NCBI RefSeq assembly: GCF_020091585.1
Contig: NZ_CP083583.1
Location: forward strand, 62,001 to 126,000
Direction: 5' to 3'
Source: Kovacikia minuta CCNUW1
Lineage (GTDB): Bacteria > Cyanobacteriota > Cyanobacteriia > Leptolyngbyales > Leptolyngbyaceae
Length of the DNA: 64,000 bases
Within the stretch, counting starts at the first letter, position 1, and each line of letters begins with the position of its first letter. The translations under genes and the position numbers were made by a program. This document shows positions 61,428 to 64,000 of this stretch, piece by piece. The notes under the pieces were generated by a model. That model had not been told where the DNA came from. It did not search any database and saw nothing but the letters and a program-made list of their open reading frames with translations.

Positions 61428-63254
61428 GTGAATCAATACTTGCATCTAATCGGTAAGATTGGATTATTTTTGCTTCCGTTCAGTTTCGTTCCACTCCAAA
61501 CTCTTGCCGCTTTTGCAGAACCCTCAAATGATCCGATCGTTCCATTACCCAAAGAGACTGAGAATAAGGCACTGGATCAGGTTACTTCCGTTTCCCAATT
61601 ATCAGATGTTCGACCAACGGATTGGGCATTTCAAGCATTGCAGTCGTTGGTTGAACGCTATGGGTGCATTGTGGGTTATCCCGATAAAACCTATCGAGGC
61701 AATCGAGCACTTAGCCGTTATGAATTTGCTGCTGGATTAAATGCCTGCCTGGATCGAATCAATGAACTCATTGCTAGCGCAACGGCTGATTTAGTAAAAA
61801 AAGAAGATTTAGTGACCGCGCAAAAGTTGCAGGAGGAATTTGCCGCAGAATTAGCCGCCCTCAGGGGACGGGTTGATGCCCTGGAAACTCGGACAGCAAC
61901 CCTGGAAAAGCAGCAGTTCTCTACAACGACTAAGTTGAGTGGGGAAGTTATTTTTAGTCTTTCCAGTGCCTATGGTGCTTACCGTGGCGGTAATTTAGCA
62001 TTCATCAATAATACCAATGCTGCCACTGGAGCCATTCCAAGAGCGGGTCGAGATGCTCAGATTGTGTTTAACGATCGCGTCCGACTCAATCTGCTAACCA
62101 GCTTTTCCGGGAAAGATCTGTTAATCACGGGATTACAAGCTTACAACTTTGGGGGTGGTCCCAGTGCCGCATTACCCGGATTTACAACGGGTGGCAGCCT
62201 TGCCGGAACCCTGGGCTATGGCGATGTCCTATTTGGGAATGCCAGTAATGTGAGACTGTCCTATGAGCCTCAGTTTCCAACCGTTAATCCATCCAATCTC
62301 TCCTTTGTGGGCGGAAACAATAGCGTCAACATTTACAAATTGCTCTACATCTTTCCAATTGCAGATAAATTAACGCTATTTGCTGGAACCAATGCAGAAG
62401 TGTCGGACGCATTTCCAGCGATTCTGCCCTTTGCCGGTGAAGGGCAGGGGTCGATCTCCCGCTTTGGTAATTTGCCAGCCGCACAGCGTGTATCCGGAGG
62501 GACATCCCAGACTGGATTGGCATCCGCAGCCGGATTCATCTGGACGATTTCAGATGCAGTGGATCTGCGGGCATTGTACGGAGCAGTGCAGGCAAACTTA
62601 CCAGCCAATCAGGGCTTTCCCGGTACGCCCTTGGGAGCGGGGATCTTTAACGGGAGTTACATTGCCGCAACCCAACTGACCATTAAGCCTTCCAAGAGCT
62701 TTGATATTGGTCTAAATTATGCTCACAGCTATCACCAAATCAACATTTTAGGAACGGGGTTGGCTTCCGCTGACATTGGTTCTGTTTTGTTTGCACCGAA
62801 TGCGTCTGAACTAGCCAGAGCGAATGGATCGGCACTGGTTGCGGTTGCGAATCAGGGAATCACACTGGATACTCTCGGCGCAACTGCGGCTTTTCGGATT
62901 ACCCCAGCAGTGACGCTGGCAGGCTCATTTACCTATATTTTCAGCGATTTGGTGCGGGTCGATGCATCCACCAATTTTATTAGCTGGTTGGTGGGTGTTC
63001 ATTTCAAAGATCTGCTGACTAAGGGGGGTTCTGCGGGGCTTTTGTTTGGTCGTCCCCTATCTCGAATTGCAACAGGGGGAAGAGCTTTTGCGCCTGAAGA
63101 TGAGACTCCTTACCAGTTGGAAGGGTATATCAATTTCAAGCTGACCGACAACATTAGCGTTACTCCTGGTCTGTTTGTTATTTTCAATCCGGAAGGGTTT
63201 AGTGATAATCCGACGACCTACGTACCCGTGATTCGCACAACGTTTACGTTTTAA
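61428..63254 (+). CDS. Iron uptake porin (SLH + OprB domains)
   Basis: About 608 residues from GTG 61428 (GAGGTG six bases before); an upstream TTG at 61338 would add 30 residues that are not porin-like. Signal peptide IGLFLLPFSFVPLQTLAAFA, then an S-layer homology domain (LSDVRPTDWAFQALQSLVERYGCIVGYPDKTYRGNRALSRYEFAAGLNACLDRI) that anchors to the cell wall. A coiled coil follows (LQEEFAAELAALRGRVDALETRTATLEKQ), then a C-terminal OprB-type beta-barrel (AGRDAQIVFNDRVRLNLLTSFSGKDLLITGLQAYNF ... ending with the terminal strand VPVIRTTFTF). The family includes SomA/SomB and iron-uptake porins. A major outer-membrane channel is likely. Confidence 0.9.
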   Translation: MNQYLHLIGKIGLFLLPFSFVPLQTLAAFAEPSNDPIVPLPKETENKALDQVTSVSQLSDVRPTDWAFQALQSLVERYGCIVGYPDKTYRGNRALSRYEFAAGLNACLDRINELIASATADLVKKEDLVTAQKLQEEFAAELAALRGRVDALETRTATLEKQQFSTTTKLSGEVIFSLSSAYGAYRGGNLAFINNTNAATGAIPRAGRDAQIVFNDRVRLNLLTSFSGKDLLITGLQAYNFGGGPSAALPGFTTGGSLAGTLGYGDVLFGNASNVRLSYEPQFPTVNPSNLSFVGGNNSVNIYKLLYIFPIADKLTLFAGTNAEVSDAFPAILPFAGEGQGSISRFGNLPAAQRVSGGTSQTGLASAAGFIWTISDAVDLRALYGAVQANLPANQGFPGTPLGAGIFNGSYIAATQLTIKPSKSFDIGLNYAHSYHQINILGTGLASADIGSVLFAPNASELARANGSALVAVANQGITLDTLGATAAFRITPAVTLAGSFTYIFSDLVRVDASTNFISWLVGVHFKDLLTKGGSAGLLFGRPLSRIATGGRAFAPEDETPYQLEGYINFKLTDNISVTPGLFVIFNPEGFSDNPTTYVPVIRTTFTF

Positions 63255-63348
63255 TGGGTTCCAGGCTGATTATTGGGTAGGGCACAGGTCGGTAAACAAG
63301 TCAGCTTCATATAACCTGCGCTCCAGCCAAGCATGAAAATAAGGAGCC

Positions 63349-63409
63349 AGAATCCAGAAACTAGAAGAGGGCAGCCATTTCGGTTCCTAACTTCTAGCTT
63401 CTGGATTCT
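63349..63409. terminator. Inverted repeat downstream of the porin gene
   Basis: AGAATCCAGAAACTAGAAG (63349-63367) and CTTCTAGCTTCTGGATTCT (63391-63409) form a near-perfect stem around a 23-nt loop, followed by ATTTTGTGT. It lies 95 bp after the porin stop and could end its transcription, though the wording (CTTCTGGATTCT heptad-like) also fits a dispersed repeat. Confidence 0.5.
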
Positions 63410-63446
63410 ATTTTGTGTCTAGAAAAATCTAATCGGTAAGGTTGTC

Positions 63447-63600
63447 CCAAATTAAATCGTCTTCGTGGCACATCAACATCCTGTAAGGGCGTTTGGCCAA
63501 ACGCCTCTACCCGATCTGTCGCGTTTTCACTTCAAATTGCTACGAAAATAGCCAATTTTTATTTCTTGGGGTACTAAAACTTAGTACGGACGATTGGTAT
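63447..63600. repeat. MITE-like repeat, copy C
   Basis: CCAAATTAAATCGTCTTCGT ... GGGCGTTTGGCCAAACGCC ... TCACTTCAAATTG (63449-63530) repeats the core of copies A and B. The following 63540-63600 (AAAATAGCCAATTTTTATTT ... GGACGATTGGTAT) is the reverse complement of the left arm of copy A (42345-42405). Confidence 0.8.
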
Positions 63601-63729
63601 TACTGCCAACAAAAACTGTATTCCTAATCTTCGTGTAAGTGCCACCCAACTGCTAAAAATCGCTCGACTTACCGTAGAATGGTCTGAGTAATGCTGATTG
63701 TTCGTCTAAACTTGATTCCCACTCTTTGA

Positions 63730-64000
<271 letters not shown>

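Overview
The window comes from a cyanobacterium, probably a filamentous Leptolyngbya/Oscillatoria-type strain. The evidence is a phycocyanin beta/alpha pair (45.7-46.9 kb), an SLH/OprB iron-uptake porin, an NrtS-type nitrate transporter, DUF2808, DUF4058 and Uma2 proteins, very frequent GCGATCGC (HIP1) octamers, and many arrays of 7-nt tandem repeats (STRR-like).

Layout. 0-8 kb, minus strand: a heavy-metal efflux locus (RppA/NrsR-like response regulator, lipoprotein, CzcA/CusA pump, CusB-type adaptor). A patch holding a DUF4058 stump, an IS630-type transposase fragment and a Uma2 gene splits it. 8-19 kb, minus strand: the most striking locus. It has the four subunits of a heterotetrameric sarcosine-oxidase-like enzyme (SoxBDAG type) and the three pieces of a split glutamate synthase (amidotransferase, GXGXG, FMN synthase domain). 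Together these are the signature of the N-methylglutamate pathway of methylamine use (mgdABCD + mgsABC). A divergent XRE-cupin regulator heads it; an Mrr-type endonuclease and a small phosphatase gene sit inside it. 19-39 kb: mixed housekeeping and envelope genes (cobK, a polyferredoxin fused to a cyclic-nucleotide-binding domain, an MFS carrier, DUF2252, HdeD, secreted proteins, an aspartoacylase-family enzyme, a CtpE-like P-type ATPase, an Ig-like membrane protein, a pentapeptide-repeat protein). 39-53 kb: nrtS, a large glycoside hydrolase, cysK, a phosphatase, cpcBA, a sensor kinase, an EamA transporter, Uma2, DUF2808 and DUF1772 proteins. 53-58 kb: an XRE/ImmA pair divergent from two paralogous coiled-coil proteins and a KTSC-domain protein, with a candidate operator between them. 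58-64 kb: a phosphatase paralogue, ssuD, a porin, and the start of an O-acetylhomoserine sulfhydrylase gene.

Two features recur. Seven genes between 3.7 and 38.5 kb are each split by exactly one extra base, at or beside a short homopolymer (czcA, mgdA, MFS, DUF2252, aspartoacylase, P-type ATPase, pentapeptide protein). An eighth, the XRE-cupin regulator, may be affected at its N-terminus. A common +1 sign points to sequencing or assembly error, though real decay cannot be excluded. Heptanucleotide tandem repeats, usually intergenic, also lie inside coding sequence, most clearly as an in-frame insertion of about 48 residues in the mgdC-like gene. Several MITE-like palindromic repeats are scattered through the intergenic DNA.

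How the genes would work together: MgsABC would join methylamine to glutamate as N-methylglutamate, and MgdABCD would oxidise this back to glutamate plus formaldehyde, freeing nitrogen. No gamma-glutamylmethylamide synthetase gene (gmaS) is present in the window. cysK, ssuD and the terminal metY-like gene give the right-hand part a sulfur-assimilation flavour.
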